Shown: positions 40,247 to 50,570, numbered from the stretch's first letter. The stretch is DNA of 64,000 nt from Notospermus geniculatus (GCA_002633025.1 NMRB01000687.1:64871-128870); one strand, 5' to 3'. Numbers and translations are program-made. Notes: generated by a model from the sequence alone, not told the origin.

Positions 40247-40700
40247 TAGCTCACCTGGGGTGAGCTGTTGTCGTGGTGCAGCGTCCGTCGTCATCGTCCA
40301 TTAGCAGGGCACGTTTTGTAACCACTGAGGCTATTGACCTGAAACTTGGAACATATGTACCCCAAGGTCAGATGACCTATGACACCAATTTTTCGTCCGA
40401 TTCGATAGTTGGCTTGGCCACTGGGTGGCCAAAACCGAAAAGACAAAAACTTCTGAACTACTGACTGGATCATCTCAAATTTTTTATCATAGGTGCATCT
40501 AATAAGGATACATGGCATATCCAACGGGTTTTTGATTTGACCTACATTGAAAGGTCACAGATTGAAAGGTCACAGATGTCAACGTTCAGAATTTTGCCGT
40601 TTGGTGGCACGTTTCGTAACCGCTGGGGCTATTGAGCTGAAACTTTGTACCTGTATACCCCTAGTATAGGTCAGATTACCCTTTGACACCAAGTGGCAAG
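40247..40700 (+). repeat. AGCTCACCTGGGGTGAGCT hairpin and two ~300-bp-spaced units
   Basis: AGCTCACC/GGTGAGCT forms a perfect small hairpin at 40248-40266. GGCACGTTTYGTAACCRCTG then GGCTATTGASCTGAAACTT occurs at about 40308 and again at about 40608, each followed by CAGAT-ACC and TGACACCAA. This repeat type fills the region right after receptor 3. Confidence 0.65.
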
Positions 40701-40844
40701 TGAAACCAACTGTGACCGTCCGAGAGGGTGTTTTGTTTTCAGAGGTAGTTTGGAAGTGCCTTGTGGCTGTTCGTAATTTCTACCTCTGCCGCTTGGGGTT
40801 TATATCTATTAAGTTCAGCTTTAAGCCGGTAACAGGCTGGTGCA

Positions 40845-40970
40845 TACGCAGCGCGTCCTGTTGGCGTTCCGAAAATCAGATTGTTCGGTAGGTGTTTCGG
40901 TCCATGCTACCGCCTCATTGATTAGTTGAATGCTTTCCGACGCGTTGCTTACGCGCCAGTCTGTCACCCA
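40845..40970 (+). repeat. ~124-bp dispersed repeat, copy 2 (pair at 20842)
   Basis: Shares ATCAGATTGTTCGGTAGGTG, TTTCGGTCC and CCGACGCGTTGCTTA with 20842-20965. Confidence 0.65.
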
Positions 40971-41985
40971 CGTCTGTTAGAAGTCAATGTACATGTATAC
41001 AGTGGAAAAGGTCCGGAACGAAATTTGAATGGTTGGTGCCCTATTTGGAATATAATAGGAATTCCCTTAAACATTAAGCCATCCACGTCGACATGGTGGA
41101 GGCCTACAAAAGGAAACCACAGTATTAACTAGACGCACGTACAATACAACTATTGGTTCCTACCAAATATGGCAAACAGTGGTTTGAAGACAAAGAAGTT
41201 AACATAGATATTTTGGGCGAAAGGATTTAGTAAAATCTCCGACAGCTATCGGTTGTACGACAATGTTTATATGCAACAGGAATATCCTTCTTCATGATAA
41301 CGTTATTATTTTTCCGCGATCTTATTCCAAGATTCAACAAACTGCATCTACTCTCATGCATCAGCTAAACTGCCGGAATTTTGTGCCGAAGGTTGCATTT
41401 TTCTCAGCTGAGTATTATAAAATCAAGATAATGTCAACGTCTTGCAATAGATAAACATGTTTAGAACAATTTGAGTCTATTGGTAATCTGAAGTTCGATG
41501 TGACGACTTCAATTCAAATAATGCATTTAAGTTGATAAATTCACAGTAGAAGCTTCTTGCGCATGTCCGAATGGACTACTGCGCCCATTTAGCTACGTCA
41601 GCGTACTATTTTTAGGAGGGCTTTCTCCTAGTTTGGTTCTTGAACCCACCGCTAGGGCTATGAGGGTTCGGTATTGGCTTCTGAGCATTTCCTTTTATGG
41701 CGTTGCTATTTTTTTATGGCGTTGCTATTTTTAGAATCACTATGTAAACATAGACACGTGGTTGGCAAATGTCACAAAGCGAATTCAACATGTTCAAGGG
41801 AAAAGCCTAATGTTTTCGGCCGGGAACGCAACCATCGAGAAGCGGAGAAGTTTATTTGATTCGGAGGCTGGTAAAAACGACAAACTTGCTGAATTGTTGG
41901 TGAAATTCGGCGGTGACCTGTGCATGCATGCTGTGTGTTGTATAGGCACCGCGTACATACTTTACTTTCGTCTGTCTAAGGTCCC
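40971..41985. other. Intergenic sequence with one protein-like frame
   Basis: From about 41756 the plus frame reads a protein-like stretch including QGKSLMFSAG, EKRRSLFDSEAG and KLAELLVKFGG before meeting the LTR at 41986. It has no in-frame ATG near its start and may be a relic exon; I cannot name a family. The block around 41620-41680 (GAACCCACCGCTAGGGCTAT) recurs inverted at about 56790-56860. GTCCC at 41981-41985 is the retrotransposon's target duplication. Confidence 0.35.
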
Positions 41986-42554
41986 TGTCACAACCAGGGG
42001 GAAGGAAGAACAAACGAAAACTCGTGTCGTCGAATAAACCTATATCGTAACGTATTTACATAGGAGGGTACAGTTGGTTCGTACGACGAGTACATGAGAA
42101 AAAAGCTGCGTCTAGGCTGAAATACATCAATAGAACATTTTGAGCATAGATACATGTACAGAGCTATCGCCTTTAAACGGGAAATTTAAACCAAGACGGA
42201 AATATACTCACAGGCTGGGTAAGGTGGGCTAGCGTATTGAAAAACTGCTGGGCAAAAAGCCCACGAGCTCCTCGCTCAACGAAGGATGACTTAAGAGTGA
42301 AATCTGCTGACACAGCCAACCTTTTATACCATCACCGAGATCACCGCTTATGTAATCACCAGTCAGCATGACAAATTTGCACTGACATACCATCTATAAA
42401 AATACCAAATCAGGTGACCGGTAACTGGAGTGCGTAACCTTTTTAGAGAGTAACTGGCAGCGCGTAACCTGTCTGATGAACTTGGGTTCACAGGGGACAA
42501 CCCTTACACATAGGAAAACAACATGATTCTAGGAAAATGACATGATTCATGACA
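41986..42554 (-). repeat. 3' LTR of the Gmr1-like element (569 bp)
   Basis: Begins TGTCACAACC and ends GATTCATGACA, with short terminal inverted TGTCA/TGACA. It matches the other LTR except for a 42-bp segment (about 42322-42364) present only here and about three base differences. Confidence 0.93.
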
Positions 42555-42572
42555 CTATCCCCCTCCTTAGAA
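42555..42572 (-). other. Polypurine tract
   Basis: Read on the minus strand, AAGGAGGGGGATAG lies directly before the 3' LTR, the expected primer site for plus-strand DNA synthesis. Confidence 0.75.
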
Positions 42573-42807
42573 CAAACTTTTAGCCCAAAAAGTATATTCT
42601 TTTAGCCCAAAAAGTATATTCGTAACACTTATCAATGAACAATTCGTACTAATTATTATGTACACTTTCCAGTCTTAAACACTTCAGACCCGATTTAACT
42701 AACCATTTCACATTGTCTCACTCACTAGGACACACATGCATCTTCTTTATGGTTATGATTAACTGTCTATAATACAACAACAGCAGCCATATTTGCTATC
42801 CAGCAGT

Positions 42808-43483
42808 TTATCCATTATAGGCTCGGCTAAGGTAGTCCGCAACGCGATTCTCACTCCCCTTGATAACTCTAATCTTGAAATTGAAATTCTGCAAGTACAA
42901 TGCCCATCTCATTACCCTGGCATTATCAATGTCTCTCTTATCAATACAGGCTAACGGCTGATGGTCAGTGCACAGGACAAACTCTCTCCCATACAAATAC
43001 TTCTCAAACTTTTTCACCGCAACGACCAAAGCCAAACTCTCGCGGACAATGCACGAGTAATGACACTCGCGATCAAGCAACTTTCGGCTTGTGTACGACA
43101 CCGGAAATAGCTTGTCGTCATACTCCTGTAGTAGCACTCCACCTACCGCACGCTCACTAGCATCAACTTGCAACACAAATGGCTTGGTAAAATCTGGCAA
43201 TTTGAGAACTGGTTTCACTGACAAAGCACTCTTCAATTTCTGGAATGATTCTAGTTCAACTTCATTCCACACAAGGTCATTTGTTTTCCCTTTCCTGGTC
43301 ATATCTGTCAATGCTGCTGACAAGTCTGAAAAATTTGGTATGAAAGAAGAAAACCAACTTGCCATGCCAAGAAACGATTTGAGTTGCTTCTTGGTCAGTG
43401 GTGGCTCTGCGTTTAGAATCTTTTCTACCTTTCCAGGGTCCATTTCAACACTTCCCTTGCCAACGACATTTCCAACAAAGCCG
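42808..43483 (-). pseudogene. RNase H domain of the Gmr1-like element
   Basis: A 211-codon frame (ATG at 43443) with a connection segment (KKQLKSFLGMASWF) followed by RNase H. The catalytic acidic residues are in place: Asp in LQVDAS, Glu in CIVRESLALV, Asp in LCTDHQPL and Asp in VADYLSRA. The domain enters from the reverse transcriptase through the site now occupied by the 43493-44017 insertion, so it is cut off from its parent frame. It lies last in the element, immediately before the 3' LTR, where ordinary gypsy elements would carry integrase. Confidence 0.88.
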
Positions 43484-43492
43484 AGGCTAGGG

Positions 43493-44017
43493 TAGACTCG
43501 GGACCCAGTCGTTATGTCGCTCCGGCCGCCGCACTACACTCCACAAACGACTGGGAAAGCAAGCTGCAAAATCAGCGGCTAGCGTACCGACAATAACAAC
43601 GGCCATCTCGACCAATGAAATTGCCCGAAAGCAATCTACTAGGGGAAATCTGGCACACTTTTGATTGGTTGTTATTAATGAAATTTACCAGAGCCTCTCG
43701 CCCGTCTAGAATCTTTTCAAAGTCACTAGCAGAATATTTTTTTATCCGTAAGTACTGCTTATCGCACACGGCATCGAACTTAGGTATCACGATACCGACC
43801 TTGGCCTCGAAGAAAGTTCCGATATAATCAGCTGATTTGAATCTTGCAACGAGCAGACGACGGCCGTTGAAGAAGCAGTTTCTGATTGGCTGAACTCATT
43901 CACATCCGTTGTTGTTGTTGTCGGTACGCTAGCCGCTGATTTTGCAGCTTGCTTTCCCAGTCGTTTGTGGAGTGTAGTGCGGCGGCCGGAGCGACACAAC
44001 GACTGGGTCCCGAGTCT
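43493..44017. mobile_element. Long-TIR nonautonomous transposon in the retrotransposon, 9-bp duplication
   Basis: A 525-bp insertion with terminal repeats of about 110 bp beginning TAGACTCGGGACCCAGTCGT and differing at only a few positions. AGGCTAGGG is present on both sides (43484-43492 and 44018-44026), a perfect 9-bp target duplication. Long TIRs with a 9-bp duplication fit Mutator-like (MULE) nonautonomous elements. No transposase is encoded; a 72-codon minus frame inside (43572-43790) has no domain. Removing it and one duplication restores continuity between the reverse-transcriptase and RNase H regions in position, which fixes it as younger than the retrotransposon. Confidence 0.9.
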
Positions 44018-45511
44018 AAGGCTAGGGTATCCAATCATGCACTTTGTAGGACGAATTGTGAGCCTATTTTCACGTACTTTCGTGAAAAATTCCCGCAGCA
44101 TTCTAAGGTGCTCATTCCATGGCACTGTGTGACCAACCACATCGTCAACAAAGTTATCGACATTGTCGACACCATGTAGTAATAACCGCATTAGTCGATT
44201 AAAAGTTGCACCACTGTTCTTAAGACCGAAAGGGATTCTACAGAACCTGTAGGTGTCCTGTTCTGGAGTCGTAAAGCTAGTGTAATCGTAATGTTCTTCA
44301 GGGATTGGGGTTTGCCAATAACCTTTTGTGAAATCAAATTTGCTGAAATACTGATCTTTCGCAAGTTTTGCGTAAATATCATCTGTTGAAGCTGTAGGTT
44401 CACAATCAACTTTGGTCTTGAGGTTAAGACCCCGAAAATCACAACAGAAGCGTATCGTATTGTCAGGCTTTTTCACAATCACAATTGGCGCATTGTAAGG
44501 GGATTCTGAAGGTTCAATTATACCTTGGCTAAGCATATAATTTACTTCTTTCTTGACAGCGTCTCTATACGCGTATGGTACCGGGTACGGTTTCTTCCGC
44601 ACCGGTTCTTCATCAGTCAGTGATATTTTGTGTTCTACAAGGTCTGTCACCCCGGGTACATCAGTAAATATGTCACTAAATTCTTCCAAAAGCTCCACCA
44701 CCTGTTGTTTTTGTTCTGCGGTCAACCCAGGAAATACTTTCACATCCCTGTAAGTTTCTTTTTGCATTGAAGGACCTGGAGAAACAAAATCTTCCAAATT
44801 ACCCTCGTCATTAACTTCAGAGTCTATAACCTTCATACCCGCGGTCACTTCAGAATCTCCTTCAGCACTGTCTACCAATACAAAACCACCAATTTCAGTT
44901 TTTCTTTGGATGTATTTCTTCAACAAATTGATATGATACACCTTGTGTTTTCCATTCATGTCTATTTTGTAATCATTGATGCCTATCCTTTCAACAACCT
45001 GAAAAGGCCCTTTCCATTGCATAAGCAATTTATTCGCATCCGTGGGTAGCACAACCAAGGCGAAATCGCCAACCTTCAGCTGTCTTGGGCGCGCACCTTT
45101 GTCATAATAATGCTTCGCCCGTGATTGTGCTTTTTGCAATGACTCATGCGCAAGCCTGCATGTCTCTTCCAACCTGTTTCTTAAATTAAAGACATATTCG
45201 TAAGTGTTTCGCATTTCACCATCGGTCTCTTCCTTGGTCCACAATTCTCTGAGGATATGCATGGGTCCCCTCACCGTTCGCCCATACAGAAGTTCAAACG
45301 GGGAAAACCCCAAACTTTCCTGCGGGACCTCACGATATGCAAACAGGACAGGATCCAGGTAGCGATCCCACTGCCGAGGTTCTTCCGCACAAAGTTTTTT
45401 TAACATTTGCTTCAATGTCAAGTGATAATGTTCAAGTAATCCATTTGTCATTGGATGATAGGGTGTGGTATGAATACCCTTGATTGACAATAACCTATTT
45501 ATCTCTGCCAT
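43787..45511 (-). pseudogene. Integrase C-terminal part plus reverse transcriptase of the Gmr1-like element
   Basis: A 574-codon frame. Residues about 1-60 are the end of the integrase catalytic core, with the catalytic Glu in NGLLEHYH. A GPY/F-type module follows (LKVGDFALV to WKGPFQVVERI, about 145-200). After a linker comes reverse transcriptase from about residue 300 (KPYPVPYAYRDAV, FCCDFRGLN, FSKFDFTKGYWQ, FGLKNSGATFNRL) with the catalytic FVDD. The last 77 residues, after CMIGYPS, are encoded by the inserted transposon up to its stop. Integrase upstream of reverse transcriptase in one frame is the diagnostic Gmr1-like order. Confidence 0.9.
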
Positions 45512-46035
45512 GATATCCGAGACAAATGCTAAACAAACCTTCTGCTACCCTCGGAGTCTCTACACTAGGTAATGCAATCGCCTCGGGGTATCTCGTTGCA
45601 TAATCCATGCATGTTAAAATGTATCTGTTCCCCTTCTCGGTAGGAGGGAAAACTGGACCGACAATATCAACACCAATCTTACCGAAAGGTTCCGACACAA
45701 TAGGAATCGACTGCAGTGGAACTTTTGAAACTCGCCCCTTTGGAATCGTTCTTTGGCACAAATCACAAGACTGACAAAACCGTGTTACGTCACCTGTCAT
45801 ACCAGGCCAGTAGAAACAACTGCCAATTCTGTCGATGGTTTTCCTAATTCGCAAATGCGCACCCAAAATAGACTCATGTGCTACTTTCATTCTTAATTTC
45901 TTTGGTACGACCAACTGCTTTACAGGTTCTTTGTCTTTCATAAAAAACCTACGATAGAGCAATCCTCTTCTAATCTCAAAACATTCATGATACCGTTTTC
46001 TTACACAAACCTTGTCACCAGTCTTAGCTTTCTGA
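45495..46035 (-). pseudogene. Integrase N-terminal part of the Gmr1-like element, deleted core
   Basis: This frame differs from those of gag-protease and of the following piece. It shows the HHCC zinc-binding module (HESILGAHLRIRKTIDR to CQSCDLCQR) and the first catalytic Asp in GVDIVGP, then the conserved MDYATRYPEA block. It then ends in GLFSI and unrelated residues, 17 bases inside the next frame. Compared with gypsy integrases, the short stretch that carries the second catalytic Asp is missing, so an in-element deletion of roughly 50 bases plus a frame change has removed an active-site residue. The frame relative to gag-protease is -1, either from a small indel or a frameshift signal. Confidence 0.82.
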
Positions 46036-48079
46036 ACAGTTTGGTTATTGATGGATCACTTTTTTGCTCTTTACGGAAATCCTCAATACCTAGACCTTGA
46101 CTAAGGTTACTAACATTCAATGGCACCATAGGTTTCTTTTGTTTCTCACTCTGGCTACGCGTCATCACCGCATTTCCTAATTCAGCTTTACACTCATGAT
46201 TGACACTTTCACCCGGAAGCTTGCCATTTTCAGCACCGTCACCACACTCATTATGACCTTCAAATTTGCTAGGACAGTCACCATTTTTATTTACCATGTC
46301 CTCGGTGGCCGGTCCGCAATGATCAGATCCCATTTCAACACTGGCCTGTCTAGTGACATAATGGATGTCAAAACTGGGATCTGGATCATTGGGCCCTCGC
46401 GCACCAGGAACATTACCTATGATCAGATCATAGACAGGTCGTTCCATACACATCGCCTTTACTTCACCCGTGAAATACGGTGTAGACACTTGAATTTTTG
46501 CTATTGGAAAATTCCTCACTGTTCCATCAATAAGGAGACAAAAGTGTGACTCTCCGGTCATCATTTCCGGTTTCACAAGACTACTCTTCACTACAACACC
46601 GCTACAACCTGTGTCGCGTAGCGTTTCGACATCGGTATCACCTAATTTACCTTTCAAAACAGGCATTCCCCCAACATTTGGTGAAATTTGATGGACATCA
46701 CACGCCCCAGTAACTACCTTTAACTCCCGTCCACATTCAAGACGTACCGCCCCATCTTTGATGCATTCACTCAACGGATTTCCTGAACCCCCCACGCAAA
46801 CTGCTGCCGGTTTAGCCTGGTGCCCACACTGACAAGAACATGCTTTACTCGACTGGCCTTCGCCTTTTTGCGACTCATTGACTTTTCCGTTTACACTCTC
46901 CCCGACAAAACCAGCTACTTTCCTACCCGACTGCTTGTTCTGACTGTTCCGACCCACAAATGACTTGGAGGCACTATTGTTTGGATTGAATTTACAGTCC
47001 GCCCATTTGTGAAACTTACTATCGCACCCGAAGCACCCCGAACGTGAGTAATCCACCCGAACATTTTCCGATCCGAAACCCCTCGAGTTACCATCGCGCT
47101 TTTGACTCTTTTCCTTTTCTCTATCGCTACTATTACGTTCGCCACGGCTGTCTTGACCACTCGAACTACTCGAATTACCTTGGTAAAACTTGGGCCTATC
47201 ATTTCTCTTATATCTGTTGCTACCCGAAATGTTGCCAACGTTACCTGGAAACGTAGCTCCACACGCATGCGCTTCGTTATACTGGTCAGCCAACCGAGCC
47301 ATATCACCTATGGTTTTTGGGGTCCTCTCTTTCAAAAACAATGCCAAACCCTTGGGACTCGCCGATATGAACTGTTCACGCAAGAGTAAATCTACCATTC
47401 CCTCATATGATTTTTCTGCTTCAGCCAATGTCACCCAACGGCCCAAGTAACGTTCAATTCTGGCAACAAATTGAGTAGCATTCTCACTTTTCTCGGGCTT
47501 TGCTTCACGAAACCTAGCACGGTACCCTTCTTCGGTATGCTGATAACGTTTCAAAAGCTGTGCTTTGACCTTATCATAATCTTTTGCATCTCTCACACTC
47601 ATTTGGGTGTAGACCTCAAGAGCCTTTCCAGTCAAAACAGTACTTAAGCGAAATAACCACTCCGGTTTCTCCCATTTCTGTTGTATCGCCACCCGCTCAA
47701 ACCTTTCTATATAAGCATCCATATCTTCCCTCTTTTCATCAAACTTAGGAATTTCCGGTGCACGCATTTTGAAAGAAGGTGCAGCCGGTGCGGGGGCCGG
47801 AGGAGCGCCGCCCGCATCCGCCGCTGCCTTTGCTTTTTCAGTTTCTAATCGCAAATTTTGCATCTCAACTTCATGAGCTCTAGCTAACCTTCGTTCCTCC
47901 CGTTTTTCGTCACTATCGCGTTTCCTTTCATCCTCAGCCCGCTTTGCATTTTCCTCCATTTCTGTCTTATATTCTTGCACACGATTTTCAATAAAACTTT
48001 GCAATTTTTCATCTTTATAACCCATCTCCTGCCCAACTTCCAGAAATTCTCTATAAACCGTTTGCATTGCCTTAGCCAT
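46001..48079 (-). CDS. Gag-protease polyprotein of the Gmr1-like element
   Basis: An uninterrupted frame of 692 residues. Residues about 25-90 are highly charged and probably coiled coil. Residues about 100-270 form the capsid-type gag region (KFDEKREDMDAYIERFE, then EKPEWLFRLSTVLTGKA). A CCHC zinc knuckle lies at 349-362 (CFGCDSKFHKWADC). The aspartic protease has its active site at DTG (489-491, LRDTGCS) and a YDLIIGN flap-end motif near 551. The C-terminal tail passes into the region that normally precedes integrase. It is the best preserved frame of the element. The start Met at 48079 gives a typical gag length. Confidence 0.9.
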   Translation of the reverse strand: MAKAMQTVYREFLEVGQEMGYKDEKLQSFIENRVQEYKTEMEENAKRAEDERKRDSDEKREERRLARAHEVEMQNLRLETEKAKAAADAGGAPPAPAPAAPSFKMRAPEIPKFDEKREDMDAYIERFERVAIQQKWEKPEWLFRLSTVLTGKALEVYTQMSVRDAKDYDKVKAQLLKRYQHTEEGYRARFREAKPEKSENATQFVARIERYLGRWVTLAEAEKSYEGMVDLLLREQFISASPKGLALFLKERTPKTIGDMARLADQYNEAHACGATFPGNVGNISGSNRYKRNDRPKFYQGNSSSSSGQDSRGERNSSDREKEKSQKRDGNSRGFGSENVRVDYSRSGCFGCDSKFHKWADCKFNPNNSASKSFVGRNSQNKQSGRKVAGFVGESVNGKVNESQKGEGQSSKACSCQCGHQAKPAAVCVGGSGNPLSECIKDGAVRLECGRELKVVTGACDVHQISPNVGGMPVLKGKLGDTDVETLRDTGCSGVVVKSSLVKPEMMTGESHFCLLIDGTVRNFPIAKIQVSTPYFTGEVKAMCMERPVYDLIIGNVPGARGPNDPDPSFDIHYVTRQASVEMGSDHCGPATEDMVNKNGDCPSKFEGHNECGDGAENGKLPGESVNHECKAELGNAVMTRSQSEKQKKPMVPLNVSNLSQGLGIEDFRKEQKSDPSITKLFRKLRLVTRFV

Positions 48080-48657
48080 AATGAAATTAAATTTTTGCAG
48101 CCGAATACAATATTCACTGCCCTATTCCTAGACACAGCTTTGGAAACGAGACCAGGGAAACACAAAAAAGAATACCAAAAACTCAAAAGAATAAAAAAAA
48201 AGGTTCGGGACTTCCAAAATTTAAACTTCCAACTAGGAATATTATGTTACAACACTACGACAACTCATATTATATTACAACAACTCACATGTCATATTAC
48301 AACGATTGTGATGCTGTTCTTGACGTCGGACGGTTGACGTCAAAGACCTCTGCTGGTTGATCTTTCCCGGTGTCACGGATTTCACGGCCGGATTTCAAAT
48401 CGCTGGGGCATCAACAGTGCACGTGGGCGAAGACTAACTCTGGTGATCAATGAAGAAGTCGAACCGTACGTCGTTTCACCATTTCAGTGGCGTGGTCACG
48501 AGTAACGTGTAACGTGTCACGGATCGTTTTCCGCTGCCGCTCTTACGTAATAAGAACCGAGTGCTCTCGTTTCGTTATAATAATACATGTACGTGTCTCC
48601 CTGTCGTTCCCTCGAGATGCCGTAGACGAATACTGCCGTTCCTCCCCCGAAGACGTG

Positions 48658-48675
48658 GTCCTGCCGGGGTCGCCA
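48658..48675 (-). promoter_or_regulatory. Primer-binding site
   Basis: On the minus strand TGGCGACCCCGGCAGGAC starts two bases after the 5' LTR, complementary to a tRNA 3' end of the form ...GGGGTCGCCA. The tRNA is not identified with certainty; an arginine-type acceptor is a guess. Confidence 0.7.
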
Positions 48676-48677
48676 AA

Positions 48678-49204
48678 TGTCACAACCAGGGGGAAGGAAG
48701 AACAAACGAAAACTCGTGTCGTCGAATAAACGTATATCGTAACGTATTTACATAGGAGGGTACAGTTGGTTCGTACGACGAGTACATGAGAAAAAAGCTG
48801 CGTCTAGGCTGAAATACATCAATAGAACATTTTGAGCATAGATACATGTACAGAGCTATCGCCTTTAAACGGGAACTTTAAACCAAGACGGAAATATACT
48901 CACAGGCTGGGTAAGGTGGGCTAGCGTATTGAAAAACTGCTGGGCAAAAAGCCCACGAGCTCCTCGCTCAACGAAGGATGACTTAAGAGTGAAATCTGCT
49001 GACACAGCCAACACAGCATGACAAATTTGCACTGACATACCATCTATAAAAATACCAAATCAGGTGACCGGTAACTGGAGTGCGTAACCTTTTTAGAGAG
49101 TAACTGGTAGCGCGTAACCTGTCTGATGAACTTGGGTTCACAGGGGACAACCCTTACACATAGGAAAACAACATGATTCTAGGAAAATGACATGATTCAT
49201 GACA
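48678..49204 (-). repeat. 5' LTR of the Gmr1-like element (527 bp)
   Basis: Same TGTCACAACC...GATTCATGACA limits as the other LTR, but lacking 42 bp after CACAGCCAAC. The few substitutions between the LTRs (about 3 in 527) imply a fairly recent insertion. Confidence 0.93.
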
Positions 49205-49245
49205 GTCCCTTCTTGATATTCATGTCAGTCGTTAGGCCTAGCCTC

Positions 49246-50226
49246 CCAGAATAACTATATATATATTTATTTCGTGAATGTTATACACAGAGATATACCA
49301 TCACATTCAAAAATTAGTACAAAAGAAGAACAGAACAAACAAAAAGGAGTGCCCCCCCCCCCCCCCCGAAAAGCAGAGACTAAGCTACAAGAGTATAGAG
49401 AAAGGTTAGACAGGGTCAATCATGAAGTACATAGAAAATCTATGATCTCTTGAATGTTTTCTGCTTCATCATCATTATAGTCCCTGAGTTGGATAAAATA
49501 TTTGATCTGATCAACAGTCCGTTTTTCGGCTGCGGTATACATGTAGCGGCACACATAAGAAGATTTAGGGATTTCGAGTCGCGGAATGTTATATGTAAAA
49601 GAGATGAAGCTTAACGAGTTACTGCAAGCGGAACGACTACCGTTCATTGACAGCTTTGCAGCTAGAGCTACGAAGGAATTAGCCGAGTTCCATGCCCTGG
49701 TGAGGAATTTGATAAATCTATTGTGTAGAATTATATATAATGGTTGACATTCAGCAATTATTGGTATGAATCTACAGTGGGTTTGAGGATGGACACCAAG
49801 AACTCGTCTCATTACCTTCCGCCAGGCAACATACATTGAATCCATCTCCTTCCTTCCCAGATCCCAAAGCTGAGAACCATAAAAAGACATACAAAAACTC
49901 TCGATTAACTTCAATTTGGTTGGGACGTTGCAATGTTTAAACCTTGATAAAACGACGTTAGCCCTTCTGTTAAAGTCAGATACCGCATTTTGAATTATCT
50001 TATTGAAACTATTTACACCAATGATATTTCCCAAATGGACCGCACTATCTTGTTCCTCTACCACGACACCTTCAAATAAAATTCTTTCCCTAGGACGACC
50101 TAACTCTCTATGAGATTCAAAATATAATAGGATAAAAGGATTCCATTCAACAAAATTGACCAATGACTGTGTTGCACGCTGATTGCACTGGTACTGACGA
50201 TTATGGCCCGAGTTCCCACACCCCAC
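49246..50226 (-). pseudogene. 5'-truncated LINE, C-terminal reverse-transcriptase region
   Basis: A 268-codon minus frame (49420-50226) corresponds to the part of LINE ORF2 after the catalytic fingers: HLGNIIGV, a FNRRANVVLSRFKH segment, LIESFCMSFYGSQLWDL, the AWRKVMRRVLGVHPQTH block and a hydrophobic C-terminus. No catalytic xADD, endonuclease or 5' end is present, so the copy was truncated on insertion. The 3' end is an AAATAAATATATATATA tail at 49246-49270 read on the minus strand, directly beside the LTR element's target duplication. It differs clearly from the longer LINE at 50571-54600. A C-run at 49352-49368 lies in the 3' untranslated part. Confidence 0.75.
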
Positions 50227-50570
50227 AGTGTTAATTTCATTCTGGACTTATTCAAAAATCCTGTATAGGCCTAAAGCTGCTTCATTTCAACGAAATCAGT
50301 TGGCAGGCCTGGTCACTTATCAAAGGGGTCAATTTCAAAATGACAACAGACACTCAGATCACTCCTCTCGGTTGTGCCATTCATGCGAGCCGTCAAACAA
50401 CTTCATTATTCCCCACCTTTCCCAGTGCTTAGCCAGTCATATTGAAAGGACTTTAACTTGGCCAGTGCATGCATAATGTATTGGTGTTTAATGAAGGGAC
50501 CTTAGACAGACGAAAGTAAAGTACTCTGGTTTCGTGTTTTAACACACCTTTCAGATGTTCAAGGCAGGCA
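50227..50570. other. Spacer between two LINEs, nothing recognised
   Basis: No gene or clear repeat was seen in these 344 bases. Confidence 0.45.

Larger units (their letters stand above)
41986..49204 (-). mobile_element. Gmr1-like Ty3/gypsy LTR retrotransposon
   Basis: The copy spans two LTRs flanked by the 5-bp duplication GTCCC (41981-41985 and 49205-49209). In transcription direction (minus) the domain order is gag, CCHC knuckle, protease, integrase, reverse transcriptase, RNase H. Standard Ty3/gypsy elements have integrase last; integrase before reverse transcriptase is the arrangement reported for the Gmr1-like group of deuterostome gypsy elements. The copy is defective: frame changes between protease and integrase, a deletion inside integrase, and a 525-bp transposon between reverse transcriptase and RNase H. 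It can still be a source of RNA but not of a complete enzyme set. Confidence 0.9.

Noticed and set aside
46915-47389. Extra frames within the gag region, both strands
   Set aside because: Shadows of the gag-protease frame, which has clear CCHC and DTG motifs.
49352-49368. Poly-C tract, with others at 15692 and 33579, as functional elements
   Set aside because: Homopolymers prone to sequencing error (one contains an N); no supporting context.
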